A stretch of 64,000 bases of DNA from Verrucolacustris abundans (GCA_965194535.1 OZ239145.1:434001-498000); one strand, 5' to 3'. Counted from the first letter of the stretch, positions 17,236 through 26,377 are shown. A program made the numbers and translations. Notes: a model not told the origin generated them from the sequence alone.

Positions 17236-18186
17236 CTAATCCCGCTGTTCGGCGGGAACGGGGAGGATGATCGATTCAGGCTCGGGATCGGGCTGGGAGG
17301 CCATGCGGGCTTGGATCCGATTGGGGGAGATCAGGACGACATCCTTCACGAGACCCAATTTTTCAAAAATCCAGATCAACCAAGCCGAGGAGTCCGGCTG
17401 CGTCCAGTGCATTCCGTGACGGGCGGAACGGGGGAAGGCGTGATGGTTATTGTGCCAACCTTCACCCATGGCAAGCAGACCGAACAGCCAATTGTTTCGG
17501 CTGGCATCGGTGGTTTCAAAAGAACGCTTTCCAAAGGTGTGGCAGATCGAGTTGACCGACCAGGTGATGTGTTGGTTCACGAAAAGGCGGACGAAACCAC
17601 CCCAGACGAGGCCCCCGAAGGCACCCAGAAGAATCGATTTGCCGAAAAATACCGCGGCGATGGCACCGATGGCGGTGGGAATGAGAAGACCTGTGAAGAC
17701 CCAGAGCCACCACGTGTTATTGATGGCAACAATGATGGGGTCTTTCAAAAGGGCGGGAGCATAGCGTTGGATGTCGGGCTTGAAATTGTCGAGGATCCAT
17801 CCCGCGTGGGCGTGCCACAGGCTTTTGAGGGGGCTATGGGGATCTTCCTCTTCGTCCGAATTGGCGTGATGTTGGATATGAGTAGCTGCCCAGTGAAGCG
17901 CAGGTCCCTGCATTGCCATCGAACCACAGATCAGGAGGAAGGTTTTTAACCAAGGATGGGCTTGAAAACTTTTATGAGTAAGCATCCGATGGTAACCCAG
18001 CGTGATGCCAAATCCGCAAAGGGTGAAGAAGGTCAGAAGCAGGGCAACATCTACCCAAGTAACGTAGTGGTTCCAGAGCAGGACGATTGCGGAAATTAAC
18101 CCAAAAATAGGAAGCCAGACTAGGGCCAGAAGGATGACTTTCGTCAGGGGTGTCGTTGCGTGGGCGTGTGATATGGATGAAGACAT
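17236..18186 (-). CDS. Acyl-CoA/fatty acid delta-9-type desaturase
   Basis: Membrane di-iron desaturase that would place a double bond into a fatty acyl chain. The 316-residue protein has the three histidine boxes: GYHRMLTHKSF, ATHIQHHANSDEEEDPHSP, and EGWHNNHHAFP. Hydrophobic segments sit near 20-40, 45-65 and 130-200. The length and box spacing fit stearoyl-CoA desaturase-type enzymes and not sterol C4-methyl oxidases. It is monocistronic, with an AT-rich 121-bp upstream region. Confidence 0.93.
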   Translation of the reverse strand: MSSSISHAHATTPLTKVILLALVWLPIFGLISAIVLLWNHYVTWVDVALLLTFFTLCGFGITLGYHRMLTHKSFQAHPWLKTFLLICGSMAMQGPALHWAATHIQHHANSDEEEDPHSPLKSLWHAHAGWILDNFKPDIQRYAPALLKDPIIVAINNTWWLWVFTGLLIPTAIGAIAAVFFGKSILLGAFGGLVWGGFVRLFVNQHITWSVNSICHTFGKRSFETTDASRNNWLFGLLAMGEGWHNNHHAFPRSARHGMHWTQPDSSAWLIWIFEKLGLVKDVVLISPNRIQARMASQPDPEPESIILPVPAEQRD

Positions 18187-18307
18187 GCGTAGAGACTGCT
18201 CGATATTTGGCCTAGGGCAAGTTCAACAAGAAGGTTGCTTCAAGGCGTTATAATTGAGTTTCGTCAAAATTCTGACCAACAAGGGTTTAAATATCGATCC
18301 TCTATGG

Positions 18308-18610
18308 CTAACGAGAGGTCGGTCGACGAGGAGGGTGACGCATCACAAGGAAGAAGAAGAGAAACTCAACGGCGTAGACTAAAAGGAGGATGAGGAGAAA
18401 AACCTCAAACCGGGCCATGGGCAGAGAGGTCAACCAGCGAAGGAGTCCGTAGGTCGCTAACGGGATACACAGCATTTTTCCCGATAGGGCCAGGCGAGGA
18501 CCTAGGAGTCGATAGCGGGGATGCAGAAGTGAAAGAGCGAGGGTGATTGCGACAGAGCCGATCGAGACAAGAAGCAGGAGGACTAGGGCGATTTCCTCAT
18601 TCGAATCCAT
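18308..18610 (-). CDS. Small membrane protein of unknown function
   Basis: A 100-residue protein not assigned to a family. Three hydrophobic stretches (about 8-28, 42-60 and 66-90) suggest an integral membrane protein ending in a basic tail (RHPPRRPTSR). It starts 21 bp after the PfkB gene and is probably the last gene of the accB-accC-thiE-pfkB transcript. Confidence 0.6.
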   Translation of the reverse strand: MDSNEEIALVLLLLVSIGSVAITLALSLLHPRYRLLGPRLALSGKMLCIPLATYGLLRWLTSLPMARFEVFLLILLLVYAVEFLFFFLVMRHPPRRPTSR

Positions 18611-18631
18611 GCGACAGAGGGTAGCACGAAA

Positions 18632-19537
18632 TCAGGGGTGAGGATTGATCAAGCGCGAAAGTTCTTTTCGGCGCGTCTGGAGATCTTCCTCAGAGAGTGC
18701 GGCGAGCCGGTTCAGGCTGAAATCTTGGACAGTAAAGGAGGCAAGGATTGTGCCCTCGAGCACTCCGTGGGCAAGGGTGGAGAGGGTGATCTCTTTCTGG
18801 CCAGCAAGGTAACCCGCAAGGCCACCTGCGAAAGTGTCTCCAGCGCCTGTGGGATCCAGAACTTTGTCCAGCGGGATGGCTGGGGCTGCAAAGGCTCCCT
18901 CTTGTCCGGATAGGAAACAGCCGTGCTCCCCCTTTTTGATGGCGACATAGCGGGGGCCCCGTTCACGAAGCCAGCGAGAGGCGCGAAGAAGATTGGATTC
19001 GCTTGAAAGAAGAGCGGCCTCCGAGTCGTTTAGAATAAGCATGTCGATCCGGGGGAGAAGTTCGAGAAGTCGGGGGCGAGCAATATCGATCCACAGGTTC
19101 ATGGTATCCGCGATTGTGAATTTCGGCTTTGCCATCTGATCGAGGACAAGATGTTGAAGATCGGGAGCAATATTCCCTAACAGGACGAAGGGCAGGTTTT
19201 TATGTCCGGCGGGGAGTTGGGGTTTGAAATCGGCAAAGACGTTGAGATCGGTAGAGATCGTGTGCCGATTGTTCATGTTCTCTTCGTAGCGACCGTGCCA
19301 CCGAAAGGTTTTTCCCTTCGCGATCTGAAGGCCCGAAAGATCGATTTTTCGTTTTTCCCATACAGCCCTGTGGTGGGCGGGAAAATCATCACCGACAATC
19401 CCGATCAGGCTTGTGGGGGCGTGAAAGCTGGCCGCGAGACCTGCGTAAGAGGCCGATCCTCCCAGAAGATCCAAACGATCCTCTTGGGGGGTTTGAATTC
19501 GGTCGATGCCAACCGAGCCGACGACAAGAACGCTCAT
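18632..19537 (-). CDS. PfkB family sugar/nucleoside kinase
   Basis: Ribokinase-fold kinase of 301 residues. It begins with the short strand MSVLVVGSVGIDRI, has the N-terminal glycine motif LLGGSASYAG, and ends with the PfkB signature DPTGAGDTFAGG that carries the catalytic Asp. Such kinases phosphorylate sugars, adenosine or hydroxymethylpyrimidine-like compounds. The start overlaps the thiE stop by 4 bp, which may hint at vitamin or nucleoside metabolism, but the substrate cannot be read from sequence. Confidence 0.9.
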   Translation of the reverse strand: MSVLVVGSVGIDRIQTPQEDRLDLLGGSASYAGLAASFHAPTSLIGIVGDDFPAHHRAVWEKRKIDLSGLQIAKGKTFRWHGRYEENMNNRHTISTDLNVFADFKPQLPAGHKNLPFVLLGNIAPDLQHLVLDQMAKPKFTIADTMNLWIDIARPRLLELLPRIDMLILNDSEAALLSSESNLLRASRWLRERGPRYVAIKKGEHGCFLSGQEGAFAAPAIPLDKVLDPTGAGDTFAGGLAGYLAGQKEITLSTLAHGVLEGTILASFTVQDFSLNRLAALSEEDLQTRRKELSRLINPHP

Positions 19538-20220
19538 GACCCAGTAGCATCCTTCATATGGGATGAAGTGCCAAGCCGAGAAAGGATTTCGCGAGCGGCT
19601 TTTGCCGGGTCTGAAGCAAGAAGGAGATGACTGACGACGCAGACACGGGTCGCCCCAAACGAGGCAGCTTCGGTGACTCGATCGGGATTGAGGCCACCGA
19701 TACAGAAAAAGGGCACGGTGAGTTGGCTGCAGATTTCCCGGATTTTGGCGGGACCGATGGGCTTGTAGTCGGGTTTGGTCCCAGTGGCGTACAGGGGGCC
19801 GAATCCGAGGTAGTCCGCGCCCAAGGCTTGACCAGCTTCGGCTTGGCAGGGGGAGTGGGTCGAGAGGCCAAGAATTGTGGACGAGCCGAGCTGTTTTCGT
19901 GTTTCTGGAATCCCCAAGTCATCCTGGCCGAGGTGACAACCTGCAGCACCTGAGGGCACGACAAGATCGGGATGATCGTTGAGAATGAGAGGAAGGCCAC
20001 GTTGGGCGAGGAGTGGCGCGAGAATTTTTGCCGCTGCGAGAATTTCATTCTTAGGAAGATTCTTGGCGCGGAGTTGAAAAATACCTGCCCCGCCGTCTGC
20101 AAGTTTAGCGGCAAGTGAGGGCCAAGAGGAGGGCGGGGCGTAAGAGGAGTCGAGAATTGCGTACAGACGAGCTTGAAGGAGAGCGGCGTGGGCGCGGGAC
20201 GGATCCAGGGCTGGCGCCAT
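19534..20220 (-). CDS. thiE: Thiamine phosphate synthase
   Basis: Joins the pyrimidine and thiazole phosphates to make thiamine monophosphate. The 228-residue TIM barrel shows the family series FQLRAKN, LPLILNDHPDL, CHLGQDDLG, LGLSTHS, DYLGFGPLYATGTKPD and IGGLNPDRV. It begins 3 bp after the accC stop and overlaps the PfkB kinase start by 4 bp. No TPP riboswitch is visible because the gene is internal to an operon. Confidence 0.93.
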   Translation of the reverse strand: MAPALDPSRAHAALLQARLYAILDSSYAPPSSWPSLAAKLADGGAGIFQLRAKNLPKNEILAAAKILAPLLAQRGLPLILNDHPDLVVPSGAAGCHLGQDDLGIPETRKQLGSSTILGLSTHSPCQAEAGQALGADYLGFGPLYATGTKPDYKPIGPAKIREICSQLTVPFFCIGGLNPDRVTEAASFGATRVCVVSHLLLASDPAKAAREILSRLGTSSHMKDATGS

Positions 20221-20223
20221 GGG

Positions 20224-21585
20224 TTAGGCCGAGGGTTCGACCTTACGCTCGAAAAACCGTTCCAAGAAGTGGGTGGAGTATTTTCCGCGACGGAAATCCT
20301 GATCGCGCACGATGCGTTGGCCCAGCGGGATGGTTGTCTTCACTCCGCGGATGATTGTTTCATCGAGGGCGCGTTGCATGCGGGCGACGGCAGTAGCGCG
20401 GTCCGGGCCCACGGCTATCAGTTTTCCAATCATCGAGTCGTAGAACGGCGGGATGGAGTAGCCGCCGTAGATGTGGGAATCCATGCGGATGCCGATTCCG
20501 CCCGGGGGGTAGTAAAGGTTGATCGTGCCTGGCGAGGGCCGGAAATCGTTGGCGGGATCCTCGGCGTTGATTCGGAATTCGATGGCGTGGCGTAGGGGGC
20601 GAAGGTTCTCCATGTCGGAACTGAGGCGCTCTCCTGCGGCGATTTTGATCTGCTCTTTTACGAGGTCGACCCCGTAGACCTCTTCGGTGACGGGATGTTC
20701 AACTTGGATGCGGGTATTCATTTCTAGGAAGTAGAAGTGGCCTGCATTGTCCACGAGGAACTCCATCGTGCCTGCGTTTTCGTATTGAACGGCTTCGGCC
20801 AGTTTGATGGCGGCTTTTCCCATCCGTTTGCGTAGATCGTTATCGAGAAGGGGGGAGGGAGATTCTTCGAGGAGTTTTTGGTGGCGGCGTTGAATGGAGC
20901 AGTCGCGTTCTCCAACGTGAATAATTTTGCCGCGTTTATCCCCGAGGATCTGGAATTCGATGTGATGAGGTTCTTCGATGTATTTCTCAAGATAGACATC
21001 GGGGTTTCCGAAGGCTTTTTCTGCTTCCATCCGTGCGGCGAGAAAACCTTTCACGAGACTGACGTCGTTGTGGGCGGGTCGCATTCCTTTGCCCCCGCCA
21101 CCCGCGACGGCCTTGATCATTACGGGGTAACCAATCTTTTTAGCGGCTTTGATGGCTTCCTGCTCGGAGGTTACCGGGCCATCGCTTCCTGGGGGAATGG
21201 GGACTCCGGCTTTGCGTGCATTTTCTCGCGCCAGTGATTTATCTCCCATTCTACGGATTGATTCGGGAGAGGGGCCGATGAAACGGATATTGCAGGATTG
21301 GCAAACCTCCGCGAAGTGGGCGTTTTCGGATAGGAATCCGTAGCCGGGGTGAATGGCGTCGACATCCCCGACCTCGGCGGCGGAGATGATCCTGTCTATT
21401 TTTAAGTAACTTTGAGCGCTGGGACCGGGTCCGATACAGATCGCTTCATCGGCGGCTTGGACGTGGAGGGAGTCGTGATCTGCCTCGGAGTAAACGGCGA
21501 GGGAGCGAATGCCCATGTCTTTACACGCGCGGATAATGCGGAGGGCAATTTCGCCGCGATTTGCGATTAGGATTTTTTCAAACAT
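20224..21585 (-). CDS. accC: Acetyl-CoA carboxylase, biotin carboxylase subunit
   Basis: Carboxylates the biotin of AccB using ATP and bicarbonate. The 453-residue ATP-grasp protein has IANRGEIALRIIRACKDMGI at the N-terminus, the glycine-rich AVAGGGGKGMR ATP loop, EKYIEEPHHIE, ERDCSIQRRHQK and FLEMNTRIQVEHPVTE. Length and order match the family. It lies 41 bp downstream of accB; accA and accD are not in the window. Confidence 0.98.
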   Translation of the reverse strand: MFEKILIANRGEIALRIIRACKDMGIRSLAVYSEADHDSLHVQAADEAICIGPGPSAQSYLKIDRIISAAEVGDVDAIHPGYGFLSENAHFAEVCQSCNIRFIGPSPESIRRMGDKSLARENARKAGVPIPPGSDGPVTSEQEAIKAAKKIGYPVMIKAVAGGGGKGMRPAHNDVSLVKGFLAARMEAEKAFGNPDVYLEKYIEEPHHIEFQILGDKRGKIIHVGERDCSIQRRHQKLLEESPSPLLDNDLRKRMGKAAIKLAEAVQYENAGTMEFLVDNAGHFYFLEMNTRIQVEHPVTEEVYGVDLVKEQIKIAAGERLSSDMENLRPLRHAIEFRINAEDPANDFRPSPGTINLYYPPGGIGIRMDSHIYGGYSIPPFYDSMIGKLIAVGPDRATAVARMQRALDETIIRGVKTTIPLGQRIVRDQDFRRGKYSTHFLERFFERKVEPSA

Positions 21586-21626
21586 GGTGGTTTCGGGGTG
21601 GCTGGGAAGGGGGCTCCCAGAAGAAA

Positions 21627-22103
21627 TCAGGCAGGACGGATACGGAAGAGTGGCTTTCCGAACTCAACCGGTTTTCCGCTCTCCACGAGAATTTCGGTAA
21701 TCGTGCCTGACATTTCGGCTTTGATTTCGTTCATGACCTTCATGGCCTCGATGATGCAGACAACACTTTCGGGGGTGACAGCGGTGCCGACGGAAACGTA
21801 AGCGGGGGCGTCGGGGGCGGGGGAGCCGTAGAAGGTCCCGACCATGGGGGAATTGATCGTGGGGAGGGACTCGGCGGGGGGAGTGGTAGTGGGGGAGGGG
21901 GCGAGAGGGGCAGAGGGGAGGGCGGTTGGGATGGGGACGAGGGTGGGGGTAGCAAGGAGGTTGGGGGAGGATGAGAAAACTTGAGGTTTACCGTCAGGCC
22001 CGCGTTGGATTCGGATTTTAGTTCCGTCTTTTTCGTACTCAAACTCGGTTAGGCTATTTTTCCGCATCAGATCGATGACTGCTTTGATCTCTTTAATATC
22101 CAT
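21627..22103 (-). CDS. accB: Acetyl-CoA carboxylase, biotin carboxyl carrier protein
   Basis: Carrier subunit of 158 residues. The N-terminal helical part (1-40) is followed by a Pro/Ser/Thr/Ala-rich linker (about 42-85) and the biotinyl domain with EAMKVMNEI, in which Lys122 carries biotin. It is the first gene of the accB-accC-thiE-pfkB operon. The upstream 150 bp are AT-rich and contain TTGACTATAAT on the coding strand, though no well-spaced promoter pair is convincing. Confidence 0.97.
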   Translation of the reverse strand: MDIKEIKAVIDLMRKNSLTEFEYEKDGTKIRIQRGPDGKPQVFSSSPNLLATPTLVPIPTALPSAPLAPSPTTTPPAESLPTINSPMVGTFYGSPAPDAPAYVSVGTAVTPESVVCIIEAMKVMNEIKAEMSGTITEILVESGKPVEFGKPLFRIRPA

Positions 22104-22256
22104 AAGACGGTAATATTACCTTTGCTTTTGAGTGAAAATCAAAAGAAATTTACTATATCATTAAAGTAGGCTAAAAATGGCCCTGATTTGCCATCTAATC
22201 TGATTAATTATAGTCAACAGAATGTCGCCTAAGTGAGTATTGGGGTAGGTTGGGAT

Positions 22257-23117
22257 TTAGGCGGTAAGGCCAGCGGTGCGGAGGCAGGCGACTTCGATGG
22301 CTAGGGTTTGATCGATATTGCGTGCCAGGGCAAAGCGGAGTTTTTCCAGAGCATCCACTTCCCGGACGATTTCTGGGCGGAGGGTGGATTCGGAGCCAGC
22401 CCAAGCGGACCGGATCAGGTGGGTTATAATATCTTCGCGGACTCGAACCAGTTGCCCTGCCAAGTTAGCGGATTGGGCCGATTCATTCTCTTCACCTGAT
22501 TCCTCCCCGCTCTCGTCACTTTGCGCGGCCAATCGGTCACGGGTGGAGAGTAGAAAGGTTTGGAGAAGAGTGGCGCGGCGATAGGCCGATAGGGCGTTGG
22601 GTTCATTGGATTTAGCCCACTGGAGGGTAAGTTCCTCAATTCCCTCGATCGGGCTGGGGTTTTGATTGGGTAGGATTGGGAAGGTAAGGCAACGCGAGCG
22701 AACGGTGGGAAGAAGCTGTTCGGGGCGGTCGGAGGTAAGAATAAGAAGAGAGTGGTCTGGGGGTTCCTCCAAAGTTTTAAGGAAGGCGTTCGCTGCCTCT
22801 GCAGGAGGAAGACACATTCTTTCTGCCTCAAGTATGAGGGCAACTTTAATGGGGGCACGATGCGGGCGGCGGGAGAGAGAGTGTTCTAGTTGGCGGACTT
22901 GAGCGATTGAGACGCGTCGCGATTTCGATTCTGGGCGGAGGGTAAAAAAGTCGGGATGGCCCTCCAGTTCCGCATCGAGAAGGTTGGCGGCTAAGCCTCT
23001 GGCTAACGACTCAAGCTCAGTAGGAGGTGCCCCGGTTAGTAGATGAGCATGAGCGAGGCGGCCCTCTTTTGCGGCGAGTTGAAACAGCTCTTCAACGCGG
23101 GAGGGTGGGAAAGGCAT
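22257..23117 (-). CDS. holB: DNA polymerase III delta-prime subunit
   Basis: Clamp-loader subunit of the replicative polymerase. The 286-residue protein has the region AHAHLLTG, the GHPDFFTL segment, ISIAQVR-like VSIAQVRQLE, ANAFLKTLEEPP and the SRC motif in TVRSRCLTF, typical of HolB. The P-loop is degenerate, as expected for delta-prime. An unusual acidic stretch (DESGEESGEENES) precedes the C-terminal collar domain. The start lies 26 bp inside tmk, forming the chain ispF-tmk-holB. Confidence 0.92.
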   Translation of the reverse strand: MPFPPSRVEELFQLAAKEGRLAHAHLLTGAPPTELESLARGLAANLLDAELEGHPDFFTLRPESKSRRVSIAQVRQLEHSLSRRPHRAPIKVALILEAERMCLPPAEAANAFLKTLEEPPDHSLLILTSDRPEQLLPTVRSRCLTFPILPNQNPSPIEGIEELTLQWAKSNEPNALSAYRRATLLQTFLLSTRDRLAAQSDESGEESGEENESAQSANLAGQLVRVREDIITHLIRSAWAGSESTLRPEIVREVDALEKLRFALARNIDQTLAIEVACLRTAGLTA

Positions 23118-23745
23118 GGCGGAGTTCCTTTTGAATCATGGCAAAGGTCTGTTCTCGAGTGCCGGATGCGTCAATGAGTTTGACTCGTTTGGGCTCACGT
23201 TGAGCTAGGTCGCGATATCCTTGTGCAACTTTCTGATAAAAATCGAGGCCGAGATCTTCGAGTCGATCTTTTTGTCCAGTGGGGCGGGGGCGGCGGAGAG
23301 CCCTGCTCCTTGCCTCGGCCGGATCAAGGTCGAGAATCAAAGTGAGATCGGGTTCACGATGGGCGATCGCAAAGCGGTTGATGAAATTTACTTCATCCAT
23401 CGGGAGGCCCCGGGCATTGCCTTGGAAAACGGTGGTGGAGTCGTGAAAACGGTCAGCGATGATCCATTCGCCTCGGGTCAGGGCAGGAAGGATGGTTTGG
23501 CGGACGAGTTCAGCACGGCTCGCGGCAAAGAGTAAGAGTTCCGTCTGGGCAGTCATGGATTGGCCCACGGGATCGTGTTTGAGGAGGTGACGAATGACTT
23601 CCCCTACTGGGGTACCGCCGGGTTCACGGACCTCGTGAACGGTGAGGTTGGAGGAGCGAAGCCAAGCCAGGGTGGATGTGATTTGAGTGCTTTTGCCGCA
23701 ACCTTCGCACCCTTCAAAAGTAAGAAAGCGACCTGGGGAGGTCAT
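23092..23745 (-). CDS. tmk: Thymidylate kinase
   Basis: Phosphorylates dTMP to dTDP. The 217-residue P-loop kinase has FEGCEGCGKSTQ (Walker A), REPGGTPVGE (the DRX-like dTMP site), ELLLFAASRAE, DRFHDSTTVFQG and a LID region with RRPRPTGQKDRLE. The chosen ATG (MTSPGRFLTFEG) overlaps the ispF stop by 4 bp; a longer upstream frame is antisense to no family sequence and overlaps ispF fully. The tmk-holB pairing is common in bacteria. Confidence 0.96.
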   Translation of the reverse strand: MTSPGRFLTFEGCEGCGKSTQITSTLAWLRSSNLTVHEVREPGGTPVGEVIRHLLKHDPVGQSMTAQTELLLFAASRAELVRQTILPALTRGEWIIADRFHDSTTVFQGNARGLPMDEVNFINRFAIAHREPDLTLILDLDPAEARSRALRRPRPTGQKDRLEDLGLDFYQKVAQGYRDLAQREPKRVKLIDASGTREQTFAMIQKELRHAFPTLPR

Positions 23746-24221
23746 TCGGGGATGTCGAGGGCGGCTACAGCAAGAGCGGCGATACCATCTCCTCGACCGA
23801 TAAAACCGAGTTTTTCGTTCGTCGTGGCCTTCATGTTGACACGGTCGACGGGCAGGCCGAGGGCAGCGGCAATCTTTTTGCACATGGCGGGAAAGTGGGG
23901 AAGAAGCTTGGGGGCTTCGGCCAGAAGAGTGGCGTCGACATTCAGGATGGTAGCTTTTTTTTCTTTCGCGAGGCGGGCGGATTCTGCAAGGAAAAGAGTA
24001 CTGGCGACATTCTTCCATTTTGGATCAGTATTCGGAAAGTGGGCTCCGATATCGCCCGCACCTAGGGCTCCGAGAACCGCGTCTGTGAGAGCATGAAGAA
24101 GGACATCGGCATCGGAGTGGCCTTCGAGGCCCCGTTCGTAGGGAATGGTCACGCCACCAAGGACGAGGGGTCGTCCTGGAACGAGCGGATGAACATCATA
24201 TCCAAAGCCAACGCGCAACAT
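23742..24221 (-). CDS. ispF: 2-C-methyl-D-erythritol 2,4-cyclodiphosphate synthase
   Basis: Methylerythritol phosphate pathway enzyme that makes the cyclic diphosphate precursor of isopentenyl diphosphate, the source of squalene. The 159-residue protein has GFGYDVHPL with the zinc ligands Asp and His, GHSDADVLLHALTDA, GDIGAHFPNTDP, and a C-terminal TTNEKLGFIGRGDGIAALA. The start is the ATG of MLRVGFGYDV. It is divergent from hpf across about 100 bp and leads the tmk-holB chain. Confidence 0.97.
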   Translation of the reverse strand: MLRVGFGYDVHPLVPGRPLVLGGVTIPYERGLEGHSDADVLLHALTDAVLGALGAGDIGAHFPNTDPKWKNVASTLFLAESARLAKEKKATILNVDATLLAEAPKLLPHFPAMCKKIAAALGLPVDRVNMKATTNEKLGFIGRGDGIAALAVAALDIPE

Positions 24222-24324
24222 GAATGGAGGATGTCTTGGGAATGGGTTTGAGCCAACGGTTTTTACTAAGTTCTTCGCAAGGGCTGTCATCGACACGGGA
24301 AGAAAAGAGGAATATAGTATTTCT

Positions 24325-24678
24325 ATGAATATTCATATTACGCCTCGTCATCTTCCTTTGACGGATGGGATCGACATGTATGTGCAGAACAAACTTTCTC
24401 ACTTAGATCATTTTGAGGCACGGATCATTGGAGCGCACGTGGTGCTTTGGCATGATCACAGTGCCCCACCGAAAAAACAGTATCGGGTCAAAGTCCATTT
24501 GGCCGTCCCAGGGCCTGATATCTTTGCGGAAGCAGGAGAAGAGGATCTTTACGCGGCGATTGATAAGGCGGAGGAGAAGTTGTCGAGTGAACTACGGAAG
24601 CGGAAGACGAAGAGGGTGGATCGGAAACGCCATGTGGAGGCGCGTCGTAAGGAGAGGGCTCGTCGATTTGCAAGGTAG
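24325..24678 (+). CDS. hpf: Ribosome hibernation promoting factor (HPF/RaiA family), short form
   Basis: Binds the small ribosomal subunit and silences ribosomes in stationary phase. The 117-residue product begins MNIHITPRHLPLTDGI and has the typical ADLYAAIDKAEEKL-like segment EEDLYAAIDKAEEKLSSEL, then a strongly basic tail (RKRKTKRVDRKRHVEARRK). It lacks the long-form C-terminal dimerisation domain. The start was set at the ATG giving the family N-terminus. Confidence 0.94.
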   Translation: MNIHITPRHLPLTDGIDMYVQNKLSHLDHFEARIIGAHVVLWHDHSAPPKKQYRVKVHLAVPGPDIFAEAGEEDLYAAIDKAEEKLSSELRKRKTKRVDRKRHVEARRKERARRFAR

Positions 24679-24752
24679 TAGCTGGCAGTTTTTGGTGGCG
24701 GTATAGGTCTCGCATTCAAATCGGACAAAGAAGATTGATTTAAAAATTTATG

Positions 24753-24777
24753 TAAATACCTATTAAATAGGTATTTA
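24753..24777. promoter_or_regulatory. 25-nt perfect palindrome upstream of the porin gene, operator candidate
   Basis: Two 12-bp arms (TAAATACCTATT and its exact reverse complement) flank a single central A. It sits about 40 bp upstream of a candidate -35 box for the porin. It is too symmetrical and AT-rich to act as a terminator for hpf, since no U-tract follows, so binding of a dimeric regulator is the likelier reading. Confidence 0.5.
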
Positions 24778-24816
24778 TGATTATTTATGCATTTGTACAT
24801 TTTATGTAAAAAATGT

Positions 24817-24845
24817 TTGCATCTTGTTAGTAAGTTTGATTTAAT
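24817..24845 (+). promoter_or_regulatory. Candidate sigma-70 promoter of the porin gene
   Basis: TTGCAT and TTTAAT are separated by 17 bp, placing the transcript start about 70 nt upstream of the porin ATG. The match to consensus is modest for the -35 and good for the -10. A strong AAGGAGA ribosome site follows near 24908. Confidence 0.45.
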
Positions 24846-24921
24846 TTTCGCCTCATTGGCTGGTTGAGGGCAAGTGACTCTTAGTTGGTCCAGTGGGAAC
24901 AAACACTAAGGAGATAGTAAA

Positions 24922-26349
24922 ATGATCAAGAATATTACACGGATTCTTGGCGTGCTTGTGGCCGTAGCTAGCTTGTCCCTCGCGGACAGCGCTCCGGAAG
25001 CATCCGCCCAGGATACGAAAAAGATGGTTCAAAATAACTTCGTTGAGACCGCCCAGAAGGGCATCAAGCTCAGCGGATACGTCGATGCCGGTTATGCGTA
25101 TAACTTCACCGGCACGGGAAATCAGTCTGTAGTTGATTCCCGTTTCGGTTCCGATACCGCCCAACGCGGTGATTTCCAGCTCTATGCTGTGAAAATCGCG
25201 CTGGAAAAGGCGATGACCTCGGAAAACAAAGCTCAGGCCGGATTCCGCGCCGATGTGATGATTGGTGAAGACGCAAACTACTTCATCGATCGTTCCTACC
25301 CGAACAACAACCTGAACGGTGGCACGGGTTCGGTATCCGGAAATGGTGGTCCGGACAACAATGATAGCGATTCTAACGCTTTGTTCTTGGAGCAAGCTTA
25401 TGTTTCGATCCGTGCCCCTGTGGGTAACGGTTGGGACTTCAAGGTGGGTAAATTTGCTTCCATCCTCGGTTACGAGGTGATGGAGCGTCCTGCCAACATG
25501 AACACGACCTTTGGGTTGCTGTTCCAACAGATGCCCCTCTACTACACCGGAGTTCTCTCATCCTACCGCTTTGACGACTACGTTGATGCGAAGTTGGGTG
25601 TGGTCAACGGTTCGAACAGCGACAACAACACGACTCTCAACCCGAGTGTGGGTGACGGTTGTGCAGTTCTCGCAGCGTTGAACATCACTGCGCCTGGCGG
25701 CAATGCGAACTGGAGTAACAACTTCCAGTACAGCACTGGTATGGATAACAACACCGCGACTGGACCTTCGGATTCAGTTACCCCACAAAATACTGGTGGA
25801 ACTACCGCTAACGCGGATGGTACAACCGGTCAAGTAACCCAATCCGGAAACTTGATTGTATATAATTCATGGGGAAATTGGGCTCCTAAGTTTGCCAATG
25901 ACAAACTCTTGCTCGCTTTCCAAGGGGTGTTGGGAAACAGCACCGGTTCTTTCAATGTGCAAACCGGAACTGCATTTGGAAATGGAAACTATGGAATGAA
26001 CAGCACTTGGTACGGTGCGGGAGCATATGCGAAGTATCAGTTCAACGACTGGTTCTCGCTGGCTAGCCGCGGTGAATACCTAGGCTCCAACAACTCAGGA
26101 AAGTTCGGTGCTCAAGGTGGAAACACCACTCAGGGCAACGGGACTTATCACAATACTGGCGCCAACTGGTGGGAGTACACCATCACGGCTGGTTTCAATG
26201 TGATCGACAACCTCCTTCTCCGTGCGGAGTACCGCTTGGATTGGGGCAGCAACATCAATGCTAATGCCGAGAGCTATGTTTCTCCCGGTGGCGGCGCAGG
26301 TGGTGGACCTTGCCACTACGCCGGTGCAGAAGTTGTCTACAGCTTCTAA
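24922..26349 (+). CDS. Outer-membrane beta-barrel porin
   Basis: Abundant-type porin of 475 residues. A Sec signal peptide ends in ASA before QDTKK (about residues 1-29). The mature N-terminus reads KGIKLSGYVDAGYAYNF, a first barrel strand, and the rest is rich in Gly, Asn, Thr and aromatic-alternating strands (for example WFSLASRGEYLGSNN). The C-terminus ends in EVVYSF with the terminal Phe needed for BAM recognition. AAGGAGA lies 8-14 bases before the ATG. It is flanked by its own palindrome/promoter and a strong terminator, so it is monocistronic. Codon use is strikingly biased to C-ending codons, suggesting high expression. Substrate unknown. Confidence 0.93.
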   Translation: MIKNITRILGVLVAVASLSLADSAPEASAQDTKKMVQNNFVETAQKGIKLSGYVDAGYAYNFTGTGNQSVVDSRFGSDTAQRGDFQLYAVKIALEKAMTSENKAQAGFRADVMIGEDANYFIDRSYPNNNLNGGTGSVSGNGGPDNNDSDSNALFLEQAYVSIRAPVGNGWDFKVGKFASILGYEVMERPANMNTTFGLLFQQMPLYYTGVLSSYRFDDYVDAKLGVVNGSNSDNNTTLNPSVGDGCAVLAALNITAPGGNANWSNNFQYSTGMDNNTATGPSDSVTPQNTGGTTANADGTTGQVTQSGNLIVYNSWGNWAPKFANDKLLLAFQGVLGNSTGSFNVQTGTAFGNGNYGMNSTWYGAGAYAKYQFNDWFSLASRGEYLGSNNSGKFGAQGGNTTQGNGTYHNTGANWWEYTITAGFNVIDNLLLRAEYRLDWGSNINANAESYVSPGGGAGGGPCHYAGAEVVYSF

Positions 26350-26377
26350 AGATTTGGTAGAATACTGTTAGTATAAG

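Noticed and set aside
17224..17949. Plus-strand open frame of 241 codons
   Set aside because: Antisense to the fatty acid desaturase, which has all three histidine boxes.
17236..18186. Sterol C4-methyl oxidase as a downstream sterol enzyme
   Set aside because: Its histidine box sequences and spacing are those of acyl-CoA desaturases.
20221..20260. TPP riboswitch ahead of thiE
   Set aside because: Only 3 bp separate accC and thiE, so there is no room for an aptamer.
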